Below, in pieces: positions 1 to 8,321 of a stretch of 64,000 bases of DNA. The stretch is from the NCBI RefSeq assembly GCF_000739915.1, contig NZ_BBJT01000004.1:186001-250000 (forward strand), read 5' to 3'. A program made the translations under genes and the position numbers. This DNA is from Paenibacillus chitinolyticus NBRC 15660. GTDB taxonomy: Bacteria > Bacillota > Bacilli > Paenibacillales > NBRC-103111. How positions within the stretch are numbered: position 1 is the first letter of the stretch; each line of letters opens with the position of its first letter. The notes beneath the pieces were generated by a model. That model was not told the origin of the DNA. It saw only the letters and a list, made by a program, of their open reading frames with translations, and searched no databases.

Positions 1-1281
1 CGATTTGAGATAAATCATTTGAGCCAGAATTCCCATGTCCACCAGTCTTTGCTGATAAGTGTAAAAGTTTTTATCGTTCACTTGAGACTTATCGATCGCA
101 AAGAAGAACAAGACCGAAGAATCATGGACGAACTCCTGATCGAAGCAAAGCTGTGTGGAGCGGGCTCTGAAATCGCCGGCTTTGATCATTTTCAGCTCGC
201 TGCCGTTGAATTCATAGGTGCCCGGAATCATTCCCTCCACGGCATGGACAACGCAGAATATGCGGATTGGCATACCGAGACTGTTTACAAATTCCAGCAG
301 ACGGATGAAATCGTGACGGGGAATTTCAACCGGCAGATAGGAGGAGCTGGAGCGGCGTTCGATGATCAGACGCAGCATCTCATTGTAATCGTTCCACTCC
401 GCCGGGATATGATGGCGCACTGTCCAGTCTTCGGATGGCTGCTGGTGCTGAAGTGACTGGCGCACCTTTTCCTGGTACAGCCGGATCGGTTCCCAGTCGA
501 ATTCGGACAAACCGCTGTCGAACGTAGTGATGCAGCGGCTTTGATAGTTTCCGCGATAGGCCTGCTGCACGGCCAGAGGTTTGGTTTCGTGCTGCTTGAC
601 GGCGATAATGCCGACCGGTTCCTCGTGGCTGTCCAGATGAAGCAGCGTTTTGATATGCTGATCTTTGCATGCGGTATACGTGGTAAAATTTACGCCGAGC
701 GAATGGAAGATCGTCTGGAAATTTGCCAGGACATGGCCCGCATCGATAAAACTGAAACGGTAACCGCGATGGGAGTATTTCCAGCAGCTGCGCCAAGGAA
801 CGGCCGAAACCATGATGTAATAATCCGCGTCCTGATCCTGTGGAAGAATCGCCTCATCCAGCAGGAAAAGAGAATCCGCGCAGGCGATTTTATGAAGAGA
901 AGTATTGAGAGGCGAGTAATAATAAATGCCCGGCTCCACTCCGTCCAGCGAACGGACAATCACATACACATCGACCGGATAGCAACCTCCGGCAGACGGG
1001 AACGACCACAGCATTTCGGACTGGTAGCCGTAAAATTTAACCGACGTGACACTGAAAGAGCTGAGCAGCACCTGCTCCAGAATGCTTAGTCCTGTCTTGG
1101 GCAGCATGTCTTCATTGGTTTTGTTGAAAACGGATGTTTTCAGGCGGGTATAAGGACCTTCGAAGTTTTTATGTCTTTCCGGACGGGGAGATTTGGAAAA
1201 TTTGCTTCCGACGTATTCCCGGCCTTTTAAATTGTAGAAAATGGACAGTACATCCTCTTGAGTTAACAGTTGATTGGTCAT
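1..1281 (-). CDS. SagB-type FMN-dependent dehydrogenase (partial, C-terminus beyond window)
   Basis: The minus strand is open without a stop from an ATG at 1281 to the window edge, giving 427 codons. The translation reads as a duplicated nitroreductase fold of the SagB/ThcOx type: a first domain with a FPSAGGCYPVDVYV stretch near residue 115, and the start of a second domain at the ERRSSSSYLP motif near residue 310, typical of the FMN-binding Arg-Arg-Ser loop. Family members oxidise azolines to azoles or dehydrogenate carrier-bound or peptide substrates with FMN. The ATG lies one base after the stop of the aldolase gene and its ribosome site (GGAG) lies inside that gene, so the two are translationally coupled. 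The substrate here is unknown. Family call is fairly sure, the reaction is inference. Confidence 0.75.
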   Translation of the reverse strand, partial: MTNQLLTQEDVLSIFYNLKGREYVGSKFSKSPRPERHKNFEGPYTRLKTSVFNKTNEDMLPKTGLSILEQVLLSSFSVTSVKFYGYQSEMLWSFPSAGGCYPVDVYVIVRSLDGVEPGIYYYSPLNTSLHKIACADSLFLLDEAILPQDQDADYYIMVSAVPWRSCWKYSHRGYRFSFIDAGHVLANFQTIFHSLGVNFTTYTACKDQHIKTLLHLDSHEEPVGIIAVKQHETKPLAVQQAYRGNYQSRCITTFDSGLSEFDWEPIRLYQEKVRQSLQHQQPSEDWTVRHHIPAEWNDYNEMLRLIIERRSSSSYLPVEIPRHDFIRLLEFVNSLGMPIRIFCVVHAVEGMIPGTYEFNGSELKMIKAGDFRARSTQLCFDQEFVHDSSVLFFFAIDKSQVNDKNFYTYQQRLVDMGILAQMIYLKS

Positions 1282-1282
1282 G

Positions 1283-2002
1283 TTACACTCCTACCAAATG
1301 ATTTTTGGAATCGGGATTAAAATGCCGGTCTGCCTTCCTGCACCAGTAGGCCCAGTATTCCCGGATCGCTGTCGCGCCGAAGATGATTTTGCTTTTCATT
1401 TTGATCTCATGGCCTTCTGTCCACGTATAAGGAACACCTGTCGATTCGGCGATAAGCTGAAGTTTGCAGGCATTCTCCAGAACGGCCGCCCAGCAGACGG
1501 TTTCCGGAATCGTTTTGCCGGCTGCGACAAGCCCGTGGTTTTTGAGCAGCAGCGTGTTGCTTTTACCGAGGGACTCGGCTACTTGTGCCGCAATATTCGG
1601 ATTCGTTACCGTATTTGTAGTCAGCGTAAACCGCTGTGTATTCATAATCGGCGTAGCATCGTGCGTGACCGGACGAAGGTCCAAATCCGTGGCACTGAAA
1701 ATCATGGAATACGGGGGATGCGAATGGATAATGCAGTTCACGTCCGCCCTTGCTTTGTAGGTTTCTGTGTGAAGCGGCCATTCCGAGGGGATATGCCCCT
1801 CTCCCTTCAGACGGTTACCTTCGGAATCGATAAGGATAAAATCATCCGGCGTCGTTTCTTCCCAGCCCAGGAACCCTTTCCGGATCCAGATATTTCCCGA
1901 TTCAGGATCACGGTAGGAAATTTGCCCGTTGTTAATGTCGTTATGTCCCTCCAGGTATAAAATTTGAGAGGCATAAACCATCTCTTCAATAAACTGGCTC
2001 AC
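1283..2002 (-). CDS. class II aldolase/adducin family protein
   Basis: This 239-residue protein has the zinc-site pattern of class II aldolases: HSHPP around residues 92-96 and a KNHG motif around residue 153, with a preceding WPLHTETY segment carrying the usual acidic residue. Relatives (fuculose-phosphate aldolase, ribulose-5-phosphate epimerase, adducin-like enzymes) cleave or form carbon-carbon bonds through a metal-bound enediolate. Length is normal for the family (210-260). It lies in the middle of the presumed biosynthetic operon, 41 bases after the second carrier protein gene and one base before the SagB-type gene. In that setting it may condense or cleave a small precursor rather than serve sugar catabolism; this is inference. 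Confidence 0.8.
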   Translation of the reverse strand: MSQFIEEMVYASQILYLEGHNDINNGQISYRDPESGNIWIRKGFLGWEETTPDDFILIDSEGNRLKGEGHIPSEWPLHTETYKARADVNCIIHSHPPYSMIFSATDLDLRPVTHDATPIMNTQRFTLTTNTVTNPNIAAQVAESLGKSNTLLLKNHGLVAAGKTIPETVCWAAVLENACKLQLIAESTGVPYTWTEGHEIKMKSKIIFGATAIREYWAYWCRKADRHFNPDSKNHLVGV

Positions 2003-2043
2003 TGATTTTAGTCCCCTTCCGGTTGAAGAATGATTAAAGAGCG

Positions 2044-2301
2044 TTATACAGAAACTTTCTGAACTTCCTCCTCGATGAATTCCGCCAGACGGGAAATGGA
2101 ATTGAGCACTTCCGGACTGATTTCTTCCACTTCGGTTTCGATATCGTAAGCTTCTTCCAGCAGAACGACGATTTTGATCTTCGCCAGGGAATCCAGTCCC
2201 AACCTTCCGATGTCGTCGCCCACTCTTTCCAGATCCTCCGGCGTCACATTGCCGTCCGAGGCTTCCATAATAAATTGTTTGATTTTGTCTTGAATATTCA
2301 T
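2044..2301 (-). CDS. acyl carrier protein (second in operon)
   Basis: An 85-residue protein with the carrier-protein fold signature: LGLDSL around residues 34-39, whose serine would carry the phosphopantetheine arm, followed by a helix rich in Ile/Val/Glu (KIKIVVLLEEAYDIE). It is acidic and free-standing, not part of a synthase. No adenylation domain, ketosynthase or phosphopantetheinyl transferase is visible beside it, so the loading enzyme must lie elsewhere or off the left edge. It differs clearly from the other carrier (5368-5619), so the two are not a recent duplication and probably carry different intermediates or serve different steps. Confidence 0.9.
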   Translation of the reverse strand: MNIQDKIKQFIMEASDGNVTPEDLERVGDDIGRLGLDSLAKIKIVVLLEEAYDIETEVEEISPEVLNSISRLAEFIEEEVQKVSV

Positions 2302-2331
2302 TGTGTTCCCACCTTCTTCAGATTGATGTTC

Positions 2332-3606
2332 CTATGCCCCGTCCTCTGTACGGTACTGGACTTTAGGAGGGAATACCGGTGCAGCCGAACGAGGCTTGGT
2401 TCCCATCGAGAATGAATAGATCGGCATGGCCAGGGCAGTGGTCACAAGCGCCATCAGCACGAGCATCGCGTACAGCTTGGGCGTGATGATTCCGTAAGTC
2501 ATCCCTATGTTGATGACGACCAGCTCCATCAGACCTCTGGCATTCATTAAGCCGCCGACTGCGGATGCCTCCCTCCAGCTGAATCCGATCTTTCTCATAT
2601 AAAGCGTGCATCCGCCGTATTTGCCGACGATGGAGCAAAACAGCAGGATAAGGAACGGAACCAGCATATCGGCGCTGAAGAGATCCAGCAGATTCGTCTT
2701 CATGCCCGAATAGGCGAAATAAAGCGGGAGGAAAAAGACGACGGTAATGTCCCTGATTTTGATGTTCATTTCACTGAGGAACACTTCGCTGCGCGGCATG
2801 GCCAGTCCCAGAATAAAGCAGCCGAAGACGGCATAAATGCCGATGTATTCCGTGACGAAACTCGCGCCCATAGTCATTAAAAGCACTAGGGCCAGACCTC
2901 CGTGCGATAAGAAACCGGCCTTTTGAACCTTTGCGCCAAAGCGCTCCATAAGCGGTTTGACGACAAACAGCACAATCAGAACGAACAACACGGTATACAA
3001 CAGAGTCGACATTCCCGAAAACATGTTTTTCGCCTGCACCATTACGATGACGACAGCCAAGATGCACCACGAGACGACGTCGTCTATACTTCCCGCCAGC
3101 AGTGTAAGCGAGGCGAAACGTGACTGAAGCAGCCCCTGCTCCTCCAGGATTCTCGCCAGCATGGGTATCGAGGTAATGGATAAGGCGACGCCCATGTACA
3201 GGAAAAATTCGAGCTGGGTAATCTGCTGCTGCGCAAGGGACGCATACAGGAAGAGGGAGATTCCCCCTCCAAGCAGGAAGGGAGGAATGATTCCCGATGA
3301 AGCGAGCATACCGGCCTGCCGGAACGATTTCCGGTCGATGCCTTTCATCTCCATCCCTACGAGCAGCATGTACAGGCACAAGCCGAAATTGCTTAAAATA
3401 TAGATCACATTGCCGACATCCGCATTGAATACCGTTTTACTGATCTCGGGAAAGAAATACATGAAGCAGGTGGGTCCCAGAAGAATCCCCGCCACCATCT
3501 CCCCGATTACAGAAGGAAACCTCAGCAGAAGCGCCACTCTTCCCATAATCCGCGCGGATGTAAGAATGAGAATCAGAGCGATCATTACATTGAGAAGAAG
3601 ATGCAT
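2332..3606 (-). CDS. cation:proton antiporter (CPA2/KefB-like)
   Basis: The 424-residue product is strongly hydrophobic with about 12 predicted membrane segments. The N-terminal half has the family pattern of monovalent cation:proton antiporters (RFPSVIGEMVAGILLGP near residues 29-45), and a central segment around residues 170-180 (GSIDDVVSWCILAVV) carries the paired Asp residues expected at the ion site. No C-terminal TrkA-N domain is present, so it is the short form. It sits 21 bases after the halogenase-like gene in the operon. A role in balancing ions or halide/proton load during product formation or export is possible but is inference. Confidence 0.82.
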   Translation of the reverse strand: MHLLLNVMIALILILTSARIMGRVALLLRFPSVIGEMVAGILLGPTCFMYFFPEISKTVFNADVGNVIYILSNFGLCLYMLLVGMEMKGIDRKSFRQAGMLASSGIIPPFLLGGGISLFLYASLAQQQITQLEFFLYMGVALSITSIPMLARILEEQGLLQSRFASLTLLAGSIDDVVSWCILAVVIVMVQAKNMFSGMSTLLYTVLFVLIVLFVVKPLMERFGAKVQKAGFLSHGGLALVLLMTMGASFVTEYIGIYAVFGCFILGLAMPRSEVFLSEMNIKIRDITVVFFLPLYFAYSGMKTNLLDLFSADMLVPFLILLFCSIVGKYGGCTLYMRKIGFSWREASAVGGLMNARGLMELVVINIGMTYGIITPKLYAMLVLMALVTTALAMPIYSFSMGTKPRSAAPVFPPKVQYRTEDGA

Positions 3607-3627
3607 GATTTACAGCCCCCCGACAAG

Positions 3628-5322
3628 TTATACCGTCGCAACGGGAACCTCATTGGAAGCGGGCTCCTTCGTTCCCTTCAGGAAAGATTCGTCGATATCG
3701 AAATACAGCTTACGGATCGTTTCCGGCGCCTGCTGCGCGCCCCACATGACGACTTCATAGAGGGAAAGCATGTCCATTTTGGAAATAAAGCGTCTGTCCG
3801 GGTTCAAAAACTCGTACTGGTCCGGAATGAAGCTCTGCACTTCTTCGTAATAGCCGTAAATCCGCTTGGTCGCTTCCTCCGTGGAAAGACCGTGATCACG
3901 GACCGCTTCCACCGTCGAGGCTATCTTTTCGAACAGAGGCTGGAACTCCGCAAAATCCACGCACAAGGAGCCGATGTAAGGAGCTTTCTCGATATCAAGC
4001 AAAATTTGCATATCTCTTTCTTTGTAGAATTTCGAAAGAACTTGAGTCAGACGAAGAGAGGTGAAAGCTTGTCCGAGCGCCCAAACGCGGTACCAGGCAT
4101 TCCAGAGGTTAAAATCACGGAAAGCGGTGTACGAGCAGGAAACGAGGCGATCGTTCGTGTCGTAGGATTGCTGAATGATACGGGAAACCGGTTCGAAGCG
4201 CTCTTCGTTGAAGTCGTCTTCCCTTACGGCGTCGATTAACCGCTGGGCGAGCGAATTGATCGTCTCTGTCGTGATGGCAAGTCCTCTGGAGAACAGCGGG
4301 TCGATAAACGCGGAAGCGTGTGCCAGCAGACAGAAGCGCTTGCCGATAACCTTGCTTGCGGAATATTGAAGTCGGCCTCCGCTGGAAATCCACTCTCTAA
4401 CCGGTTTGGCGTTTTCGAATTGTTTTTTGACATCGGGATAGGCTTCGAGGAAGTCGGCAAATTCTTCCTCCGGCTTTTTGGTCGGAACGTTGTCCGGATT
4501 GCGGTTCAGGTCGTATTGAAGACCTACGCTGCAAAGAATACTCGTCGATTTCGCGTTGTTGTCGAACGGGATGACCCACAGCCAGCCGCCGTCAAAAATA
4601 TGATGCAGCGTACCGTTATGAATCCGGTTGGGGAGCTTGTGCTCGTCCTTATTTGTAATTTCGTCGAACGGTTTCACGCCTACCATGTGGGTGAAAATGG
4701 AACGGGATTTCGTTTTCATCCGCGACGGCTCTTCGCGCAGACCGAGACGCTTCGCCAATACGGAGTTGAAACCGCTGGCGTCCACGATATACTTGGCGCT
4801 GAACTCTTCGTTCGCCGTCGTTTTGATGTTTACGCCATCCTCGTGAATGTCGATATCGGAGATCATCGTCTTCTGCTTCACTTTGGCGCCATATTTAATG
4901 GCAACCGCCATCATGTAGGCATCGGTGTCCTGTCTGAACAAGTGAGCCTCGGGCCCGTAAGGGATATTAGGCACCGGCAGTTGCGTGCTTTCCTTCGGAT
5001 TCTGGGCCTCTCCCTCGCGGTGATAGAAGAATGAGAAATTGCGTTTTGTCCCGGAATTCGATGTGATATGATTTTGAACGAACGGCAGTGTGCTGCAGTG
5101 CATGATTTCAGGCACATCGTAACGCTCGGCCATAATCCGCATCATAAAAGATGTCGCGGGAATCATCGATTCCCCGATAACGAAACGCGGATGAGTCGCC
5201 GCATCGATGACGAGCACGCTGAGCTGCTGTCTGGCCAAAATGGCGGACAGGATCGTTCCCGCGATTCCCGCCCCGATTACGATAACATCGTAGTGTGCTG
5301 CCGTTCCTGTTGTTTTTTCCAT
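3628..5322 (-). CDS. FAD-dependent halogenase-like flavoprotein
   Basis: This 564-residue flavoprotein begins with a dinucleotide-binding Rossmann motif (VIVIGAGIAG, Gly17-Gly19-Gly22). It has RFVIGESMIP at 46-55, the W-x-W-x-I-P signature of flavin-dependent halogenases at residues 247-252 (WLWVIP), and DPLFSRGL at 341-348, which matches the second FAD-contact region. Lys93 lies in GTKRNFSFFYH and may correspond to the catalytic lysine that makes lysine chloramine in this family. The family halogenates tryptophan, phenols or pyrroles with FADH2, halide and oxygen; members near carrier proteins usually act on carrier-bound substrates. A plain flavin monooxygenase or dehydrogenase cannot be excluded. 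A flavin reductase is not visible in the window. Preceded at 45 bases by a carrier-protein gene. Confidence 0.75.
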   Translation of the reverse strand: MEKTTGTAAHYDVIVIGAGIAGTILSAILARQQLSVLVIDAATHPRFVIGESMIPATSFMMRIMAERYDVPEIMHCSTLPFVQNHITSNSGTKRNFSFFYHREGEAQNPKESTQLPVPNIPYGPEAHLFRQDTDAYMMAVAIKYGAKVKQKTMISDIDIHEDGVNIKTTANEEFSAKYIVDASGFNSVLAKRLGLREEPSRMKTKSRSIFTHMVGVKPFDEITNKDEHKLPNRIHNGTLHHIFDGGWLWVIPFDNNAKSTSILCSVGLQYDLNRNPDNVPTKKPEEEFADFLEAYPDVKKQFENAKPVREWISSGGRLQYSASKVIGKRFCLLAHASAFIDPLFSRGLAITTETINSLAQRLIDAVREDDFNEERFEPVSRIIQQSYDTNDRLVSCSYTAFRDFNLWNAWYRVWALGQAFTSLRLTQVLSKFYKERDMQILLDIEKAPYIGSLCVDFAEFQPLFEKIASTVEAVRDHGLSTEEATKRIYGYYEEVQSFIPDQYEFLNPDRRFISKMDMLSLYEVVMWGAQQAPETIRKLYFDIDESFLKGTKEPASNEVPVATV

Positions 5323-5367
5323 TAAAATAATGCCCCTTCCCTGTTTAAGGTTGTCCTCTTTGTGGGT

Positions 5368-5619
5368 TTAAGCGTTCGCCTTCTCGGCCACATTCGCGGA
5401 TACGAAGTCCACCATGTTCTGAATCGTTTTGATGTTGTAAAACTCCACGCTTTCCTCGTCGATTTCGAGATCGTAAAACTTAATGATCTCCAGCATCGAT
5501 TTAATCAGGGTTAACGAGTTCAACCCCATTGTGGTCATATCGTCATTGCTTCCGATCTGGTCGACGGCAATGTCCGCCTGTGTAAGAATTTCTCTGATTT
5601 TGTGCTCAATTGGATTCAT
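5368..5619 (-). CDS. acyl carrier protein (first in operon)
   Basis: An 83-residue free-standing carrier protein. The attachment motif is MGLNSL around residues 31-36, with Ser as the phosphopantetheine site, followed by an Ile/Leu-rich recognition helix. Asn replaces the common Asp before the serine, a natural variant seen in some peptidyl and amino-acid carriers. It starts 15 bases after the end of the BtrH-like gene and lies directly before the halogenase-like gene. It is therefore the best candidate for holding the substrate that is halogenated and then transferred. Confidence 0.9.
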   Translation of the reverse strand: MNPIEHKIREILTQADIAVDQIGSNDDMTTMGLNSLTLIKSMLEIIKFYDLEIDEESVEFYNIKTIQNMVDFVSANVAEKANA

Positions 5620-5634
5620 AAAAGTTGACTCCTC

Positions 5635-6594
5635 CTATATTTTTTGTGCCAGCAGCTCTTCTTTTAGGGTCTGGATCATTTTAGGCTCGATTTCGTAGAG
5701 TTTGCCGCATGCTTCCGTAATTTTGGGAACACTTATTTTCCCCAGGATTTTGTAGTTGGTGATCAGTTTGCGGATTCTGTCGGTCAGTTGAATGCTTTCA
5801 TTTAAAGATTCGCGGATGGAGGTTTCAATGTTCATGACATCGAGGAATCGGCTGAACAGGAGTCGGGAGCTGTAAAGGAAGAAAAATGCATTCTGGTACG
5901 CCTCCAGTTCTTCTTCTACCTTGGAGATGTCTGCACTGTTGGCTTCCAGAAAGTCGATAGTCTGCTGGTAAATTTTAAAATCGTCTCGGCATTCACGGAC
6001 CCAGAGCTCGAATTTCGCTTTGATTTGATCCAGTTCGGGATTGGCCGCCCGTTCGCGGTCGATGTCGAAAATCATGATTTCTTTGACAAATTGTTCTGTG
6101 GGGTTATCGTCATAGGCTTTTTCAACCGTTTCATGGGGGTAGTAGTCGAAGAAATCCGGCTGGGAGTGGTCTTGAATAAACCATTTCTTTCCGCCCTCGT
6201 GGCTGAGCTGGGAAATCATCATGCAGTGGGGTTCATGCTTTTGGAGATAAGTAAAGGTGCGGTGTTTGAAATAGTACCCGTCGATGAAGAAAAACACGAT
6301 TTTCCCCTCATCCAGCGCTTCGATAATTTTCGGCTCCGCTTCTTGGAACGTTTCGATTCTCTCCTGGCGTAATGTCAGGCCGAAATGATGAATATCGTCA
6401 ATAACGCGTTTTTTATCGTGGAAAAGCCAGCGGTTGTCCCTTTTTGCGATAAAATGCTCATAGACGTGACTGGTATCTTCCAAAGCACCGTAAAACATAT
6501 ATTCAACCGGGATGCCTTCTGCTTTCCAATAGCTGACGTAATGACTTTCCACACAGTTAAAAAAATCTTCATCGTATCTTGGTATTATTTTCAT
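5635..6594 (-). CDS. BtrH-like acyltransferase (BtrH_N plus DUF4872-type domains)
   Basis: This 319-residue protein resembles BtrH of butirosin biosynthesis. The N-terminal half (about 1-155) looks like a C39-type cysteine-protease fold: Cys14 in NCVESHY, a His in the HEPHCMMI segment near residue 122, and Asp in QDHS near residue 142 form a plausible catalytic triad. The C-terminal half (about 165-319) is helical and rich in Glu and Lys, as in the DUF4872 region of BtrH proteins. In butirosin BtrH moves an acyl group from carrier protein BtrI onto the aminoglycoside. Position as first gene of an operon that continues with a carrier protein supports the same chemistry here. The acceptor is unknown. 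Codon use is A/T-richer than in genes after 8 kb. Confidence 0.72.
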   Translation of the reverse strand: MKIIPRYDEDFFNCVESHYVSYWKAEGIPVEYMFYGALEDTSHVYEHFIAKRDNRWLFHDKKRVIDDIHHFGLTLRQERIETFQEAEPKIIEALDEGKIVFFFIDGYYFKHRTFTYLQKHEPHCMMISQLSHEGGKKWFIQDHSQPDFFDYYPHETVEKAYDDNPTEQFVKEIMIFDIDRERAANPELDQIKAKFELWVRECRDDFKIYQQTIDFLEANSADISKVEEELEAYQNAFFFLYSSRLLFSRFLDVMNIETSIRESLNESIQLTDRIRKLITNYKILGKISVPKITEACGKLYEIEPKMIQTLKEELLAQKI

Positions 6595-6853
6595 ATTTTA
6601 ATATCAACTCCTTAGTTTTCTATTAATATCCAATTTGTGCTTAAAAAAAAGGGCTGCCTATGCCGACACCTCACTTTCTTCATCTTCTCTGTGTTGTCTC
6701 ATAGACTATATATCTCCAGTGCACACCGTGAAAAACACCGACGGCACAGAAATATCGAAGCACCTCAAAAGGTTAGGAAAACGTCAAGCCGGACTTAGAC
6801 TGCCGGTCAAGCAGAAGCGGGAGCAGTCTCCCGCCTCTCTTGAAAGTTTCATA
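6595..6853. other. intergenic region upstream of the biosynthetic operon
   Basis: This gap holds the presumed promoter of the operon starting at 6594. AAGGAG lies about 11 bases before the start codon on the minus strand. An eight-base T run (minus strand, opposite 6643-6650) and A/T-rich sequence follow. No convincing -35/-10 pair was seen, so the operon may depend on an activator or an alternative sigma factor. A short inverted repeat at 6816-6833 (GCGGGAG, CAGT loop, CTCCCGC) just after the MFS gene could act as its weak terminator. Confidence 0.4.
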
Positions 6854-8179
6854 TCAGGCGCCGACTTCACCGGTAAGAACAGGAGCTTTCTTGGTCCCGA
6901 TTCCTTTGCGGTAAAGAACAAAGTATCCCGCGGAAGCGATTAAGCTGAAAACGACGTTGACCGCGATCAGGAACTGATAGTCATTCGCAAGGTCGAAATT
7001 GAGGCCGCCGGCAATTGCCGCAACGACTCCGCCCAACTGATGAATGAGCAGGAGAATACCCGTCTGCAGGCCGATTTGTTTCTTCCCTTCATTCAGTGCT
7101 TCTCCGGCAACGAGAATACCGCCAGGCACGGCGCCCAGGTATGTCGCTCCGAAAATCAGCGAGAAGAGAATAGGGGAATAATCGAAGTGGAAGAACAGGA
7201 CCGCGAAACCGGCGATCCGGAAGAAATATAAGTAAGCAAGTGCTTTGACACGCGGCATGTAATCCAGAAGAAAGGAGAACGTGACTCCTCCCACCAGTTC
7301 CAGAAGTCCGAGCAGACTAAGGGACGAGGACATCATCCCATCCGACACGTGGGCCAACTGGTGAATGGCCATCAGGTTCATTTCGACGGTGCCCATGCTG
7401 ATTCCGCAGGTAAGGAGCGCGAACATAATGACCAGCATAACCGGGCGGGTCAGGTAAACCAGGAAAGCCTTGAAGCCTTCCGACATTTTCTTCAGAGAAA
7501 AGACAGGTTCTGCGGGAGCCGGCGGCTGTTCTTCACCGGGTTCCTTATTTGTAGGTGACGATGAGTCCTGCACGGATGCTGCCGGCGCCTCTTCTTCGGG
7601 CGCCTCTTTGTTGGAACGGACAATCAATAAAATCAAGGGAATAAACGCGAGCGAGATAATAAACAGCACGGTGTATACCGTTGTCCAGTTCAGCCAGCCC
7701 TTGTTGCTGACAAGGACGGGAGTAAGCACCGCCAATCCGAGCGAACCCGCGCTACCAATGATCATTAACGCTTTGGCGCGGTGATGTTTGAACCAGTTCG
7801 CGACCAGCACATAGCTGGCCGAGGCCCCTATGCCCGCAATGCCTGTAATCAATCCGAAACCGAGGAAGTAACCGATGGGATTCCGGAAAAGCAGGACGAT
7901 AGCCAGCGAAAGAAGGTTGGCGATCGCCGAATAAATCATGACTTTCTTGTAGCCGATTTTGTCGATCAGCCAGCCGCCGAGCGGAGCGCTGATTGCGCCG
8001 ATAAAAATGGCCGTTGACCAGGTGGCGCCCAGAAAGCTTCGTCCTACGCCCAGCGTTTCCGAAATGTCCTTCTGATAATAAGCCATGACGAACCTGCCCA
8101 AAGATCCGACAAAACCGAAGACCCATAAGAATGCCAGCAGAAACCAGGCATATTTTTTCTCTTTGAACAGCAAACGCAT
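6854..8179 (-). CDS. MFS transporter
   Basis: A 441-residue membrane protein with about 12 hydrophobic segments in two halves. The loop after segment 2 (GGWLIDKIGYKKV, near residue 63-75) matches the MFS GxxxDRxGRR-type motif. The central cytosolic loop (about 190-225) is a low-complexity Pro/Glu/Ala stretch. The overall pattern resembles oxalate/formate-antiporter-like MFS proteins, but substrate cannot be read from sequence. It is encoded on the same strand as the biosynthetic operon, about 260 bases before its first gene, and diverges from a MocR-type regulator. Export of the cluster product, or of an amine or amino acid sensed by the regulator, are both possible. Confidence 0.85.
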   Translation of the reverse strand: MRLLFKEKKYAWFLLAFLWVFGFVGSLGRFVMAYYQKDISETLGVGRSFLGATWSTAIFIGAISAPLGGWLIDKIGYKKVMIYSAIANLLSLAIVLLFRNPIGYFLGFGLITGIAGIGASASYVLVANWFKHHRAKALMIIGSAGSLGLAVLTPVLVSNKGWLNWTTVYTVLFIISLAFIPLILLIVRSNKEAPEEEAPAASVQDSSSPTNKEPGEEQPPAPAEPVFSLKKMSEGFKAFLVYLTRPVMLVIMFALLTCGISMGTVEMNLMAIHQLAHVSDGMMSSSLSLLGLLELVGGVTFSFLLDYMPRVKALAYLYFFRIAGFAVLFFHFDYSPILFSLIFGATYLGAVPGGILVAGEALNEGKKQIGLQTGILLLIHQLGGVVAAIAGGLNFDLANDYQFLIAVNVVFSLIASAGYFVLYRKGIGTKKAPVLTGEVGA

Positions 8180-8252
8180 CTAACTCCTTTCACCCTCGTC
8201 ATGTAGTAGCGAGTAAGTTCAGTATATCGCCTAAATTATGTAGACACACCAG

Positions 8253-8298
8253 CCAATCCCAGTTTTTTTCCCCATCCAATCCCCTCTTGCGGTATAAT
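8253..8298 (+). promoter_or_regulatory. promoter region and candidate operator repeats of the MocR/MFS divergon
   Basis: The sequence TATAAT at 8293-8298 lies just ahead of AAGGAGG at 8308-8314 and the ATG at 8322, so it is a good -10 box for the regulator gene. Two direct repeats CCAATCCC (8253-8260 and 8276-8283, 23 bases apart) lie between the two divergent genes. MocR-type proteins such as GabR bind direct repeats as dimers, so these are plausible sites. On the minus strand TATACT (8221-8226) could be the MFS -10 box; no good -35 box precedes it, consistent with activation. Confidence 0.45.
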
Positions 8299-8321
8299 AA
8301 ACGAAACAAGGAGGGTTAGCC

